The notes: a model not told the origin generated them from the letters alone. Shown: positions 20,646 through 31,765, counted from the stretch's first letter. The stretch: 64,000 nt of DNA from Trichobilharzia szidati (GCA_944472155.2 OX235272.1:11144354-11208353); one strand, 5' to 3'. Numbers and translations: made by a program.

Positions 20646-20905
20646 AATTGCTAGAATTTCGTCACGGACCAACCAACATTAGTTTATGATAGCAGTGAAA
20701 ACTAGGGAGCAGTGGGAAGATGTTGCATCAGATTTTGGGAATCTTTGGTATTCTGAACCAAAGATCTCTCCAGGGATCGAATCTGAGACGTTCAGCTTAC
20801 GATACCAGTCTCGATAATCATTCAACCACTTGAGATGAAATTCAATGACCTCTGTATTTTAACTTAGTCAAGGATACATTTCAAGTAGCAACCTTACGCA
20901 TCACA
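20646..20905 (-). mobile_element. Very old SINE-A
   Basis: On the minus strand it keeps the order head, GATTCCCAAAATCTGATG (stem II region), tail with CCCTAGTTTTCA. Box B is reduced to GATTCGATCC near 20777. Confidence 0.5.
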
Positions 20906-21555
20906 TTGTTCAGCAGACAGTTTATCCACTCTTACGTTAAGGAAAAGATACTGCTTTTAGTCATCTCAATGTGTATTTATCAATTTTCTTGTTTGTATGG
21001 AGCAAAGTGTGTCGGCCTTAAGCGACGTCAAGTCCACAGACCTATTCTGGAACACTGTCTAGACTGGCTAGCTAGCCAGAGGTGAAAAGTAGAATACTAG
21101 CAGACCCATCCTCGAACACCTTATCAACTCAGCATATCGAGTGCCACTGCATGAATGCTTCACGGCGCTACACAGAGTCCCTAAGTATCACACGAAGGGA
21201 TTTTAAATACGACATCTATAAATAGCTGCATTCAGAAGCACCACATACATTCATTCTCCTTACTGTGGTCAGAGTAACTTTCTCATTATAATTTAGCTTC
21301 CTTTATCCTGTAAGTTTACTATTATTATTATTATTCTCATCATCCTTATTTTATTATCACTAGACTGCTGTTTATCGATAACATTGTGCTTTCATACAGA
21401 TTTTATCGTCTTTCCACTACTTCCTGTCCACTCTACACAATCATATTGATTAGTTATTTTCACTCACTTATTACGTCATACCAACTTCTGCCTCCTTTTT
21501 CTGACTTCCACTTAGTCACCCCCTCTTGACTACACCTTATATTACGCAGTACGTT
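20906..21555. other. Unassigned; TATA-like site near 21218
   Basis: TATAAATAGC at about 21218 is followed some 30 bases later by a pyrimidine/CA site, as in a Pol II core promoter or LTR U3/R border. No downstream gene is visible. ATT and CAT tracts lie at 21310-21350. This could equally be chance in AT-rich DNA. Confidence 0.25.
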
Positions 21556-22235
21556 TTTTGAGGACAAATTTTACCAGTATCCGATTGGTCTTCTGAATTC
21601 TTTGTTAAATATAATCACGATTGTACAGCAACTTACGAAAATGAATTGTGGAGCCAGTAACATAGACAGTAAAATTAGGCGTGTTTCTCGTCGGATTTCC
21701 GAGCATCATCCTGCGCTGTTGGTTAAGTAAAGGACAAACAAAATCTATTCGTAGCGCTATTCTATCTCACCTTGTGGATACAGAACACAAGATTGGTGTT
21801 AAACAGGCTTTCAGGGTCATTCACCGCATACCAAGAAATCTTAATTTCGCCTTAAGAGTCAGTCTATTAAATATTTCTGAGGCTGACTGTTGGGATCCAC
21901 ATTAAGAAGCCTAATTTGTGCGTCCAAAAGAAGCTAGTTCAGACATTATCCCTACCTTGGCGATCTAGGTTTGAATGACCCTCAACGTTTTGCAGAAATC
22001 TCCTTAATTTTAATTGCTACTCTATTTGATATGATCATGAGCAATAGTTTGTGCTCGAAAAGTCATCAGTTAATATTACTGTGTAATACTGTGTGACAGT
22101 TTATCAAAATAAAATGTTATCCATAATTGAGTTCTACTCTACCACCGCAGTGCCCAAGTTTTATACTTATATCAATGTTTCATTTCATCATTTAGGTTTT
22201 TTTTGTTGTACTACTTAGTGTTGTTATTGCTTGTC
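21556..22235 (+). mobile_element. Penelope-like element, GIY-YIG C-terminus
   Basis: Plus-strand text reads LVKGQTKSIRSAILSHLVDTEHKIGVKQAFRVIHRIPRNL, very close to the intact copy (IKSSILSHLVDTGHHIDVNTAFRVIYRIPKSL), then SLLNISEAD and, in another frame, the Cys/Gln C-terminal box. The YIG core itself is not intact. A 3' UTR follows to about 22235. Confidence 0.7.
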
Positions 22236-22316
22236 TTGTTAGACACTTAACTAAGCCTGCCTTTACAGAGAACGACGGATGAGATGAATTATGGAGGGCT
22301 AAATATCTATTAGCAG
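22236..22316 (+). repeat. Left copy of a roughly 85-bp direct repeat
   Basis: It matches 22563-22652 with small indels, sharing ACACTTAACTA, GACGGATGAGATGAATTATG and CTAAATATCTATT. An RTE fragment lies between the two copies. Confidence 0.7.
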
Positions 22317-22359
22317 GATTCGATGACTTTTTATAAACGCTAGTGTGCTATATTCCAAT

Positions 22360-22562
22360 TTATTATTATTATTGTTGTTCCTTTGATTTCCCAGTGGAAC
22401 ATAGGACTTCAACAGCCCATCTCCAAATCACCCTGTTCTCTGCAGTTCTCTTCAGCTGGCTCTCCGATTGTCAATAGTCTGTCATCTCCTCCTCACATGA
22501 TCACCTCCATATCACCTTTAGATTCAAGCCTATCTCATCGTTACTCGTTCAGGTTCCATCCA
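22360..22562 (-). mobile_element. RTE-like LINE, 3' 200 bases
   Basis: The AAT-type tail (22361-22378) and the CAGTGGAACATAGGACTTCAAC segment mark the 3' end on the minus strand. The 5' end is directly followed by the right copy of the 85-bp repeat. Confidence 0.7.
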
Positions 22563-22652
22563 AGCTTGTTGGACACTTAACTATAAGCCTGCGCTTACAG
22601 ATAGATAACGGACGGATGAGATGAATTATGAGAAGTCTAAATATCTATTGTC
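22563..22652 (+). repeat. Right copy of the 85-bp direct repeat
   Basis: See the left copy at 22236. It is longer than an ordinary LINE target duplication and separated from the RTE tail by about 40 bases on the other side. Confidence 0.7.
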
Positions 22653-23159
22653 ATTTTATTATTATTTGTATCTATAAATAAATTCCTCATTTATAAATCA
22701 CATTTTTGTTATTTTAAGGTTATTTTAAGGTCAAGAGTTGACAGGATAAACAACAAGCATATTTTTGGGTAAACATTTTTTTATATTTTTAGGCATAGAA
22801 ACAGAGAAAAAACAAACAAACATTACTCAGATTAGATTGAAAGAAAAAGTATTTTAAAGTTTAAAAATGTGAGTACATTTCTGTAAATTTTACCCTTTAA
22901 TTTTTTTCTTTAGAAAACAATATAATAACTTGATTTAAGTACATTATGCCTACACGTGAGTTGGAGACAAGATGTGTTAGACAAGACTGCCGCTACCGCT
23001 GCTGCTAATACCCCGTACTATTACAACCGTGGTGAACGATATCATGAAATGGGCTGTAGGAAGTGAGAAAACAAGTGGGAATATGGATGATATATGTGTA
23101 AAACTTGGGCACTACTGTGGTATTATGCAATTCCATATTAATTTGGATATGACAGAGAA
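22653..23159. other. Unassigned AT-rich, ending in a shared scrap
   Basis: Poly-T and AT runs. TGTGTAAAACTTGGGCAC near 23096 also occurs at 44514 and in reverse near 22149, so part of this is an unnamed repeat. Confidence 0.4.
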
Positions 23160-23515
23160 GATTTGTAGCTCAGGTGGATGATTTTAATATGGTTGTGTTC
23201 TCTGAGCTGGATAGTTAATTAGCGAAGCTTTCATCGCCCTACTAGGTGGCATCTTCAGTGCATACTTCAATTTGAAATGAAGTGAGCTTTCAGATTTCTC
23301 CACGAGTTTATTAATCATCTCTCCCAGTGGGTGACCTTGAACGTGGTTGGTTGTTTTTGTGTGTTTTCACACCTTCTAGGTTACTTGTCTTGGAACTGAT
23401 TGTTTCTTTGACTTGAACTTTGACCCTTTGTGTGTTAGGTTACTTTCTTATCGGTTGGTAAATTTTGTCTATGTCGATGTGTCTATTGATTGATGATTCA
23501 CTGGAATGCCATATT
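23160..23515 (-). mobile_element. Penelope-like element, 3' part
   Basis: The reverse complement follows 12530-12850 closely (AGAAGCCTGG-type region, TCGATAAG, GGGCAATGAAAGCTTCGC). It is a second copy of that PLE family, without the nuclease motif. Confidence 0.65.
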
Positions 23516-24212
23516 AATTTGTTTGTTAGATATATCGCACAGTGGAACAGTATCACTTTACTGGATGACGTAGTTTCTACCACAACTGACACTCTACACA
23601 ACGTGGAATTCTTAACAATGCAGGCAGGAATAAAAGTGGCTGGTATTCAATCACCCACAAACTCAATTGGAAACATGCTTTGTCGGTTAAAAGATCAATC
23701 AATCCTTTGGAGCCAATTCAACAAAACAATTTAGTTTATCTAGTACCTCACCTGCAATGATTGTCAGATCAAGATTAGTTGACCCCAATAATAAGATAAG
23801 AAATTTGGAGAATAGTTCAGCTATAGCACTCACCACATGCAGTTACACACAACCATACAATACAGGATGGATGGGATAAGACGACAGTTTTAAAATCCAA
23901 CAGGACAGCAGGGTGGAAATGACGTTACTAAGTCGTATGTCTTCCCCCGTTAGTATTCTCCTATTGAACCACTGAATAACCATCTTCTAAGTTAAAGTTA
24001 GAGTAAAGTAGCAGAGTATACTTTCCCTAAATCTTGAAATGTATTCATGAGTAATAATATATCTGAAATTCAACACGATGAATGCATTATTACCATCTAC
24101 ACAAACACCAAATGGTCTGTCCGAAGGTTATTGCCTTGATTCGTTAACACTGATGACTAGCTTAAGAGGATCTGTGTCTGTTTTCTCTGCTTTACTGTTT
24201 GTCGGCAAAATA
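23505..24212. other. Unnamed repeat shared with 44760-45050
   Basis: Two blocks recur near 44765-44850 and 44930-45045: the one around TTTGTTTGTTAGATATATC and the one around AGAACAGTTCAGCTATAGCA (here GAATAGTTCAGCTATAGCA). Part recurs inverted at 45290-45370. No protein motif was recognised; it may be a PLE or LTR untranslated region. Confidence 0.4.
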
Positions 24213-24283
24213 GATAGTGGTTGAATGATAGAATGTTCACTTGCCAGACGGGCGACCTGAGTTCACACTGCTGGCTGATAGTG
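24213..24283 (+). tRNA. tRNA-Gly(GCC)-like relic or SINE head
   Basis: AGTGGTTGAATGATAGAATG and the following CACTTGCCAGACGGG align with the D arm and anticodon arm of a tRNA-Gly(GCC): TGGTTCAGTGGTAGAAT, CTGCCACGCGGG. The T arm is decayed to GAGTTCACACTGC and the acceptor stem does not pair. Not a functional tRNA; probably a pseudogene or the head of another SINE. Confidence 0.45.
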
Positions 24284-24439
24284 AGACTGAAAAAGATGGG
24301 AGATTGGACATTGTGAGGCGCAAGCAGCCCATTCCTGTAAGCACAACACTACGGCTGCTGAAATCTAGAAACACTGACACCTTATATTCGACTAGGAACT
24401 CAAGTATTGAAAACAGTAGAAGCAATGAATAAATTTTGC

Positions 24440-25030
24440 ACTGGCATATGATTTCTGATTGGGCACTAGTCAGTAACTAGTGTAATGTGCCTAATTCTTT
24501 ATTTATTGCAGATTGAATTCTATCAGCCACCATGTTCGCTAGGTGGCTCGCCATCACGGTACACTTCGGATGCTTGATATTAGATCTTTGGAGACAATCG
24601 GCAGGAAGATTTGGATGCATCTAGATGTCGTGTTAGTTGGCACTCACTAGTCAGCAAGGCGTAGTGGCTGCAGCCTTGAAGGAACTCATGTCCCTTCTCA
24701 GATTAGAAGCCGTATCATCCATTGAGTGCTATAGTCAAAGACATTACCTCTGAAGAGCTACTCGGGCTGGTGATTGACCTCCTGTACGACTGTATTGGTT
24801 ACCCTGTTTGGACTCTAGTTATTAACTAGTGTAATGCGTCTAGTCCTTCGCTTGGAGATCGATTGCGAGCCGGAATAGCTCAAAGATAACGTCACTGACT
24901 ACAGCATTCACTGGGTGGTGCGACTTCGAATCTCAAAAGAGATTTCAGTCTTGCTGACTAGTGAGTGCCAACTAGCACGAGCGCTAGGTGCAGTCAAGGC
25001 TTCCTACCGATTGCCACCAACTATCTTATA
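24440..25030. mobile_element. SINE-C inverted dimer
   Basis: The minus arm (about 24455-24790) and plus arm (about 24800-25028) face head to head, with tails outward. The plus head reads GGAATAGCTCAAAGATAACG with box B decayed to GACTTCGAATCTC. ATTAGTTACTG-type flanks (AGTAACTAGTGTAATGTG and its partner) repeat in both arms. Confidence 0.75.
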
Positions 25031-25268
25031 TGATGTGTTTTTTTCCTTCACGTTCCCAGTGAATTATAGGGCTTCAAGCTAGCGGCTTGAAGTTTCTGTA
25101 GCAGTGTTTATTTTACAGGATGGGGTTGCTAGCCTCATGCCCAACCTTTCCTCTTTACCAGCTTTAGTTCTGGCTTAGCGAGGTAAAGGAGTGCGCCGGC
25201 CTGGGATGGAACCATGGACCATGTGCATGGTCGGCGAGCGTCCTAATAACCGCTATGCCACCAAGGCA
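25031..25268 (-). mobile_element. SINE-B1
   Basis: Poly-T at 25037-25044 marks the tail, and the head with box A (GGTTATTAGGACG-like) is near 25250. The shared 3' end is present in reverse near 25045-25090 (CGTTCCCAGTG...ATAGGGCTTCAAG). Flanks show no certain target duplication. Confidence 0.75.
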
Positions 25269-25674
25269 CTAGATGCTATGATGCTTAAAAACTAATATTT
25301 GAATTTAACTCTTTCTTCTATCTGTTCAATTCACATGAATTATAATCACACATATACGCTTAGATGAATATATATATATAATTCTCAGTCATTTGACCTG
25401 AAACTGCATTTGTGTAAATTTACCAGAATCAGGTCTAATCGACTGTCTAATTAATATAAACACTGACTGTTACGTATTCAGAGTGGCGAGAGAGAGACAA
25501 GGTTTTAGTGTTTATGAAGCGAAATGATGGTTTCAAACATTTTGTGTACACATCACATCACGTAGAATCACATGATTGAGGATAAACAAATTAACTAAGT
25601 GAGACGAAACAAAACAAAACAAACAGAGCGAAGAATTCCATAATAAAAGTGCAAACAGCACACATATGAACACC
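25269..25674. other. Unassigned AT-rich, TA tract
   Basis: A (TA)n tract is near 25368-25380. The open frame across 25533-25817 on the minus strand lies largely in this repeat junction and shows no domain. Confidence 0.45.
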
Positions 25675-26262
25675 AGTGTGTCAGCTGTAGGATACTCACC
25701 AACTACACTGCCACACATGGCCTGGAGTTCTAGATCCCCACCCGCCAACTCACTCCTTAACCTCACAAATTCTATAGTAAGACTGTAACAACAGGAGACA
25801 AGACACACGTAAGCCAAGGTATATTTTCTATTGATGAAACCACTGTTTATGTATCTACAGTTTATATTCTTTAAACAGTCTTCGAGCGTGTGATTTTGGT
25901 TAACATTAAACGATATGAAATAGAATGTTCAGATATACATAGGAGTCTTTTGATAACGTAGTGTATAACCGTGAGAAAATTGTCCTATCTCTAACAGCGA
26001 GTAGAATGTTCACATACATATACATAGTATTCTGTTGCTAATGCTGTATTGAACTGTGGGAATATGTGAGAATAATATTCTGTTGGCACATATTGTCTGT
26101 ATCACACCACCACAAGGCTAGTAGAGAAGGAAGGCTTTGAGTGTGAGGATAGTAGCGACCCTACCCCTTAAAAATTAAAGAAAACCACTACAAATGAAAC
26201 TTCAAGACTCAAGAGGTTTGAAGTCCTTCTATGTTCCACTCGGAACCTGAAGGAATAAAATA
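25675..26262 (+). mobile_element. SINE-B, split by a solo LTR
   Basis: The head and middle (25675-25783) and the tail (26115-26262, ending GAAGTCCTTCTATGTTCCAC and an A-rich end) are joined when the LTR at 25784-26114 is removed. Box B is decayed. Confidence 0.65.
25784..26114 (-). mobile_element. Solo LTR inserted in SINE-B
   Basis: Reversed, it starts TGTGGTGGTGTGATACAGAC and ends TGTTGTTACA, the same termini as 57319-57572. Flanks AGAC / AGGC fit a 4-base target duplication with one change. An internal partial repeat makes this copy longer (331 bases). No internal gag-pol is present. Confidence 0.7.
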
Positions 26263-26279
26263 CACAAACAATGTGAGCC

Positions 26280-27370
26280 ATTTTACTAAAGTGCATGTCA
26301 TTTTTAAACAATCAGAATGAGGATCAATATGACTAAGACATGTCGATGACACACAACTCATTCTCGGAGAAATTGAACAATTAATCTCACAGCATGCAGT
26401 TTACTACGGAAACAGAGTTAGATTATGGTGTTTTTAGATTTTTTTCTAGACTGACTCCTTAAGAGGAAAGGAAACAGATAGTTGAATACGTCTATATTCA
26501 AGAAGCGGACAGAATTCGGCATATATCTAGACTTCGGATCATCACACCTCACCAGTGGAAATGTATCAATTGTCTCAAGTCTTCTCAGATGAGTACACTC
26601 TTTGACGTCAAAGGATGAGAAGGAAAAGTAAGAAGAAATATGAAATATTACTGAAATCCTCAGGAAAAATAACTATCCAAAGAACTTGATGGCCAAAACC
26701 AACATCAACATTAAATATAGTTGAAAATATATTCTGAAGATGTGGGACCTCAGCAGCTGTCATTCCATATAGGTCAGACACACACCGGATGATATCTGTA
26801 GGCTTCTCAATAAACGTAACATCAGAGTTCTCTTCAAAATATCAGACACACTAGAAAGCAACCTTCTTTATGTAAAAAACCGGATTTCAAAAGATTCTCA
26901 ATCTGATTGTATCTACAAATAAACTGCGTGGAATATACATCCGACAAAACCTCGGGGGGTGGATAGCGATCAGAAGAAATGAACAATGTAGAGCTGCCTC
27001 TATTCGACCACCGAGAAATGCAGTTGAACAAGAAAAGCTTGAAAAATCATCAGCCATAGGTAATCTACACACGACGTCATAGAATCAGGTCACAAAATTC
27101 ATTTTGACAGTATTGAAATCATCATCCAGAAAAATTTCAGAAATCAAAAAGAACGTCTGATATCATCAGAAGCACTTCATATGAAATGGAATGCAAATTG
27201 TCTGAATAAGAATAATGGACTAAACGCCACTCCCTTCCCATTAAGTAGTGACAAAATCAACCTGAATGTGATGAGCAATTTCATTATGTTAAGAGATGCT
27301 GTTTTCATAACTTTATACGCTTATCATATCAAGCAATCTATACATGGCCCTGTCATCTTTACCAACTGAC
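26280..27370 (+). mobile_element. Penelope-like element, RT motif C to C-terminus, broken
   Basis: Plus-strand RHVDDTQLIL (near 26338-26367) is motif C (YVDDT). Later frames give the linker (KNNYPKNLM near 26660), then a degenerate nuclease, and at 27090-27260 VLKSSSRKISEIKK and the S-E-A-L-x-x-K-W-N segment. No YIG motif survives. The frame is broken many times. Confidence 0.6.
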
Positions 27371-27450
27371 TAACTTGACAACATAAAAAGGACTATGTTT
27401 AAGTTGCTGTATGTATAAGCTCAGATATTGTAAATTCTGTTCACTATTTT
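27371..27450. other. Short unassigned spacer
   Basis: Flanks the SINE-B insertion; nothing recognised. Confidence 0.4.
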
Positions 27451-27462
27451 GATGAAACTATT

Positions 27463-27691
27463 TTTTTTTTCCTTCACGTTCCCCAGTGGAACATAGGGCT
27501 TCAAGCTAGAGGCTTGAAGTTTCTGTAGCAGTGTTTATTTTACAGGATGGGGTTGCTAGCCTCATGCCCAACCTTTCCTGTTTACCAGCATTATTTCTGG
27601 CCCAACGAGGTAAAGGAGTGCGTCGGCCGGGGATCGAACCCCGGACCATGTGCATGGTCGGCGAGCGTCCTAACCGCTATACCACCGACAC
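27463..27691 (-). mobile_element. SINE-B1 with perfect 12-bp target duplication
   Basis: GATGAAACTATT occurs at 27451-27462 and again at 27692-27703. The element has a T run at the low end, the RTE-like 3' end in reverse, box B GGATCGAACCCC and the head GTGTCGGTGG at the high end. A young, clean insertion. Confidence 0.9.
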
Positions 27692-27734
27692 GATGAAACT
27701 ATTAGCAGTATTAAATAGTGAAATGCCTATAACA

Positions 27735-28360
27735 AATGTTATCTTCAAGTATAGGTTTCGCAGGGATTTCGCTTGGTTGGTTGAAGGATTTCATCATGAG
27801 CTGGAATCAAGTAGAGAACGGCTGTTTCGACAGCCTAGTTTGAGACTCTTTAGCAACACTTACCCATTGCAGGGGTTCGAACCCAGGACCTTCTGGTTAC
27901 AAGGTCAGCCAGCTCATAGACCATTAAGTCACTGGAACCCGATTCAGTGACCAGCGCATGAATTCTAACTTCCACCAGCCAATTCATGACATAGTGTGAT
28001 CACTTCGTAATATCTTCTTCGATGGGTTACTGCCTCACCTTTAATCCACTGTACCTTAATGGTCAGGGCTTCCCAGGTAACTGTCTGAATAGGGGAAGTC
28101 ATGAATTGGCAGAAGTCAGAATTCATGGGCTGATCACTGAAGAGTCAGGTCCCAGTGGCTTTATGATCTACTAGCTTGCTCGTCTTGTAACCAGAAGGTC
28201 GTGGGTTCGAATTACTGGTGGGTGAGCACTGTTGAAGAGTCCCAACTAGACTGGCGAAACAGCTGACCAGTACTCCCTGGCAGTTTCTATTGGTTCTCTA
28301 ACTGATGTCAACACATAATGAAATCCTCCAACCAATCAAATATAATATCTTGTTAACTCC
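27735..28360. mobile_element. SINE-A inverted dimer
   Basis: Minus arm 27735-27990, middle, plus arm 28085-28360. The plus arm keeps box A TGGCTTTATGA and box B GGGTTCGAATTAC. Its hammerhead has core TTGAAGA (28232-28238), GAAA (28256-28259) and CAGCTG, but the cleavage triplet is GAC. The minus arm core is CTAAAGA. Confidence 0.75.
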
Positions 28361-29089
28361 ACATAATCATTTTCAAATAATGAAAATAATATTTTGAAGG
28401 CTTCTGGGGGTGGGTGGTTGGTTGGGTAGAATACTGATAACGACGTCGACGCTTTCAGAGCTCGTCTACTTTGAGTAGGAGGTAATATTTTTGCAAAAAG
28501 AGGCTACAAGTATGATAAAGTTCTACGTCATACATAGTGAGATAGGGATGGAAGATATACTTAACTTAACTGCTGATGTCCAATCAAGGACTCGTAATTG
28601 CCTACAGCAGTGTGGGAGAGACAAAGAAATTGATCACTGAGTTTTCCAGTTTACATTTAATTTATTGATTGAATGCATCTCTTTAATCTTGTTCTATTTG
28701 CTCTTTTTTCTTTTGCTGTGATTGCCTATTCTAAGCAAAAACGATATGCTATTTGTCTTCGTATGGCATCTACTACTGGCGAGATTTATCAGTAGTGTAT
28801 AGACACAGGTAGATATGAAGCGTAAAAAATTGAAAACAACAGCTGCAGAGGTAGAAGTGTTTATTTCTGACATCTGAATTCTGTAGTTTACATTGTGGCT
28901 AGAAAATTATCTCGTTGGAGAACTTTCCGTCTCGAGGTTTAACTCTGGGAAATTTGACAACCAATCAAAGTACTCTATTATCTTCTGACCTAGCCTACAT
29001 TAAATGTGGTTAAAAGTGTATAAATATGGTGTGTTTTTCCTCAGTAAAAATGACCACTAGCAAGTCTCTTGTCTTCTCCCTTTACATTT
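28361..29089. other. Unassigned; possible old LTR end at 28893-29070
   Basis: The segment starting TGTGGCTAG near 28893 and running through ACCAATCAAAG, TATAAATATG and a CTTGTC end resembles the LTR at 45820-46123. The match is weak. The rest is unassigned. Confidence 0.3.
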
Positions 29090-29320
29090 GTCCATTATTA
29101 TTATTCCCTTGGGTTCCTAGTGGAACATTGGGCTTCAAATGCACGTCTCCACTTGCTTCTGTCTTCTGCTGTACTTGTTACTTGCATCCGTGTTAGTCCA
29201 TACTGTTTCAACTCTTCTTCAAACGATCTCCTCCATGTCACCCTTGGACGTCCCACTCGCCGTTTCCCATTCGGGTTCCACTCGAGCGTTGGCCTGACGC
29301 ACGATGTCACCCAGTGGCCT
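29090..29320 (-). mobile_element. RTE-like LINE, 3' 220 bases
   Basis: The minus frame 29101-29310 encodes RPTLEWNPNGKRRVGRPRVTW, a K-Q-Y-G-L linker and EDRSKWRRAFEAQC, the clearest copy of the RTE C-terminal domain in the window. An ATT-type tail lies at the low end. Confidence 0.85.
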
Positions 29321-29859
29321 CACATTTGTCTATTGAGTGAACCAAATCATAAAATGCCAATGAAAGTTCTTTGCTCACATAGATGAGTTTTCACAGATAT
29401 TTTGAGAATTTTCTCAATTGTATTGATTTCTTTAAGTAAAGAAAAAATAACCATTTGTTATTCTTTTCAAGCTTTCAGAGTAGGACGTAGGCATTCTTCA
29501 GTAGCACATCTTCACAGCGCATTGTATTCTACCATCACTTCCATTTGGTTCCACAATATCTCACAAGATTTCGCCTCTTCATAAAGGTGATCAACTCCCA
29601 ACTCATCGATTTCTATTCAAGTCTCAGTTGACGACCTGTCGTGTGATGACGGTCTGACTGGTTAAAACATAGAACTTTGCACTGATGTCCAGCAGTTTGA
29701 TTCGTCACACTCCATGTAGCATACAAAACAAAAGAAGAAAGTGAGAGGAAATGCGAAATCGAGACAGTAGACAGAGATATGAGGCAAAAAGAATGATAAT
29801 ACCGAAGAAGAATGTAGTTTTATTGGATATTATAAGTCATTAGGAGTGGATGCATCTGC
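29321..29859. other. Unassigned; tRNA-like patch near 29650
   Basis: CTGACTGGTTAAAACATAG followed about 30 bases later by AGTTTGATTCGTC resembles boxes A and B, but pairing is poor. Otherwise nothing recognised. Confidence 0.3.
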
Positions 29860-30250
29860 ACCATCCATTTACAGCAAGGATTTTGAGCCATATCACCAAC
29901 TGTCTCCAACCTTCATTGGTTTTTACCGTCCCGAGGACCCCAATCAGCCAAGTGGTCTACATTTCTCTACCTGCCTCACTTAAACTAACTGTTGAGGGTT
30001 TAATAGACTGATGAAGCCATGTTTTGGTTTGACTACCACCACTACCATTTTTCCAACCGGATCTTGCATATTTCAGCAAAAGTTGACCGTCGAGGAAGGC
30101 GATGGCTAGGCATGCTTAACACATGTCCTAGTCATCTCAGCCGATGAAAATTCAAACCCTCGTCGATTGATTTCCCTTCCTTATCTAGCACTCGATGCCT
30201 AAATGTCGTGTGATGTCAATCCCAGATCTCTTCAGAGTAAATCTAACCCA
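29860..30250 (-). mobile_element. LINE-2 fragment
   Basis: Minus-strand RHRVLDKEGKSIDEGLNFHRLR, then LGHVLSMPSHRLPRR, then a W-G-P-R-D segment, in the same order as 10300-12180 and 13200-14110. Confidence 0.65.
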
Positions 30251-30545
30251 TTCCCATATCCTTCTGAATGTTTTTGGAGCAATTGATTATTAGCTGGTTC
30301 GCTTTGTTCTTGCTTATTGTTTCTGACCAGACAGCCACTCATCTGATCTTCATTATTAAGGCGGTGAACATAAGTGTTGATGAAAGTCTGTAGCAAACTG
30401 TTTGAAATGCTTTAGGTGAAATGCACGCTGAATATCTGAGGAATGTGAAAGCACTGTCTTACTTGGTATGAATGTCGAAAACTTTGATCTTGTTCGTTGT
30501 GTTGTAGACTCTAGATTCCCACAGTGGTTTCAGAGTATCTGCCTG
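30251..30545 (-). mobile_element. RTE-like LINE fragment
   Basis: The reverse complement matches the mid/3' coding part of the RTE (thumb and connection). A plus-strand RTE starts 75 bases later, so the pair is inverted. Confidence 0.55.
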
Positions 30546-30619
30546 ATTTTACTTAAATATACAAAGAACTTAATAGGTGGCATAGGCATCATACTGGAGG
30601 ATGAAATGATTTTGGAGGT

Positions 30620-31545
30620 CTTATTATAGCGGGCAGCGGGGAAGTAGGCATAAAATGAACTCACACACAAAAACACTTGGAGAACCTGTACTTCGCCGAT
30701 GATATGTGTCTGATTTCTCACAAAGTGGAAGATATGCAAGTGAAAAACAACAAGTCGGCTGAAGAAGAAACATCAAAAATAAGACTTCTGGTGAACGTAG
30801 AGAAAACAGTAGTGATGAAGATTTCTGGCCAACAACAATAGACAACAACCAGAATAAATGGGAGAAATCTGAAAGAAGCAACCTCCTTAACCTACCTACC
30901 TCTCTGGGAAGCATCCTTGTTTCAACTATATGCGGACGGAGCTGATGAGGTTAGCATCAAAGCAAGGATCGGGAAAGCGAGGCAAGTTTTCATTACTCTC
31001 CAGTCTGTGTGAGGAAATCAACAGCACTCCTCAGCATGCAAAATAAGATGCGGATTTCCAAGTCCAATGTGAAGTCAGTGCTACTTACTATACGGATCAG
31101 AGACTTGGCCAGCGTCGTGTCATGAAGGGCAGTTCGAACAAACTACACACCTTCATCAACAGCTGTCTTCGCTCAAGATCAGATGGCCGGTCAGAAAAGA
31201 TCAACAACAGGGATCTCTGGCAATGAACGAACCAACCCATCAGGAATCAATTGTGCAACAAATATGCAGGAAGAAATGGAGGTGGATTGACTGGTCATAC
31301 TGTGAGAAAACAAACCAGTATCAAGTGACATCACACGTCAGGCCATCGCTCGAGTGGAACCTGAACGGGAAGTGGCGAGTTGGTCGTCAGTGCGAGGGTG
31401 ACATGCAGGAGGCGATGTGAAAAGGAGACGAAAGAATGTGGGTAGACGTGGAGCCAAGTGAAAACGTTGGCGGAGGAGCGAAAGCAATGGAGACGTGCAG
31501 CTGAATCCTTATGTTCCTCTAGGAATTAGAGGAAACGCTTTGGTT
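30620..31545 (+). mobile_element. RTE-like LINE, 5'-truncated
   Basis: Plus-strand blocks: YFADDMCLISHKVEDMQ (motif C FADD intact) near 30690-30740, INGRNLKEATSLTYL, a connection segment, RWKWIDWS, and EWNLNGKWRVGR, ending GAATCCTTATGTTCCTCTAG. Frameshifts split the blocks. SINE-B follows directly. Confidence 0.8.
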
Positions 31546-31549
31546 TTCT

Positions 31550-31765
31550 AGCGGGAAGATGCTCACCAACCCATCTTCATGTGGCCCGGGGTTCGATCCC
31601 TGGCCGATGCATTCCTAAAATCTCTCTAAGACAATAACAAGACTAGTAAACTGGGAAGGTTGGACGTGTAGCTAGCAACCCCACCCTGTAAAAATAAAGC
31701 TACTACTATCGAAACATCAAAGCTCTAGCTTGAGACCCTATCTTACGCTCGAAACGTGAAGGAAT
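31550..31765 (+). mobile_element. SINE-B
   Basis: The head has a weak box A and a good box B (GGGGTTCGATCCC at about 31588). The middle and the GAGACCCTATCTTAC tail follow the B1 order. Confidence 0.7.

Noticed and set aside
24241..24432. 63-codon plus frame after the tRNA-Gly-like relic
   Set aside because: Overlaps the relic, has no splice signals that I trust and no family resemblance.
25533..25817. 94-codon minus frame with hydrophobic stretch
   Set aside because: Spans a SINE-B/LTR junction and AT-rich DNA; hydrophobicity follows from T-rich codons.
27531..27950. 139-codon plus frame
   Set aside because: It reads through the reverse strand of SINE-B1 and into SINE-A; no coding signal beyond repeats.
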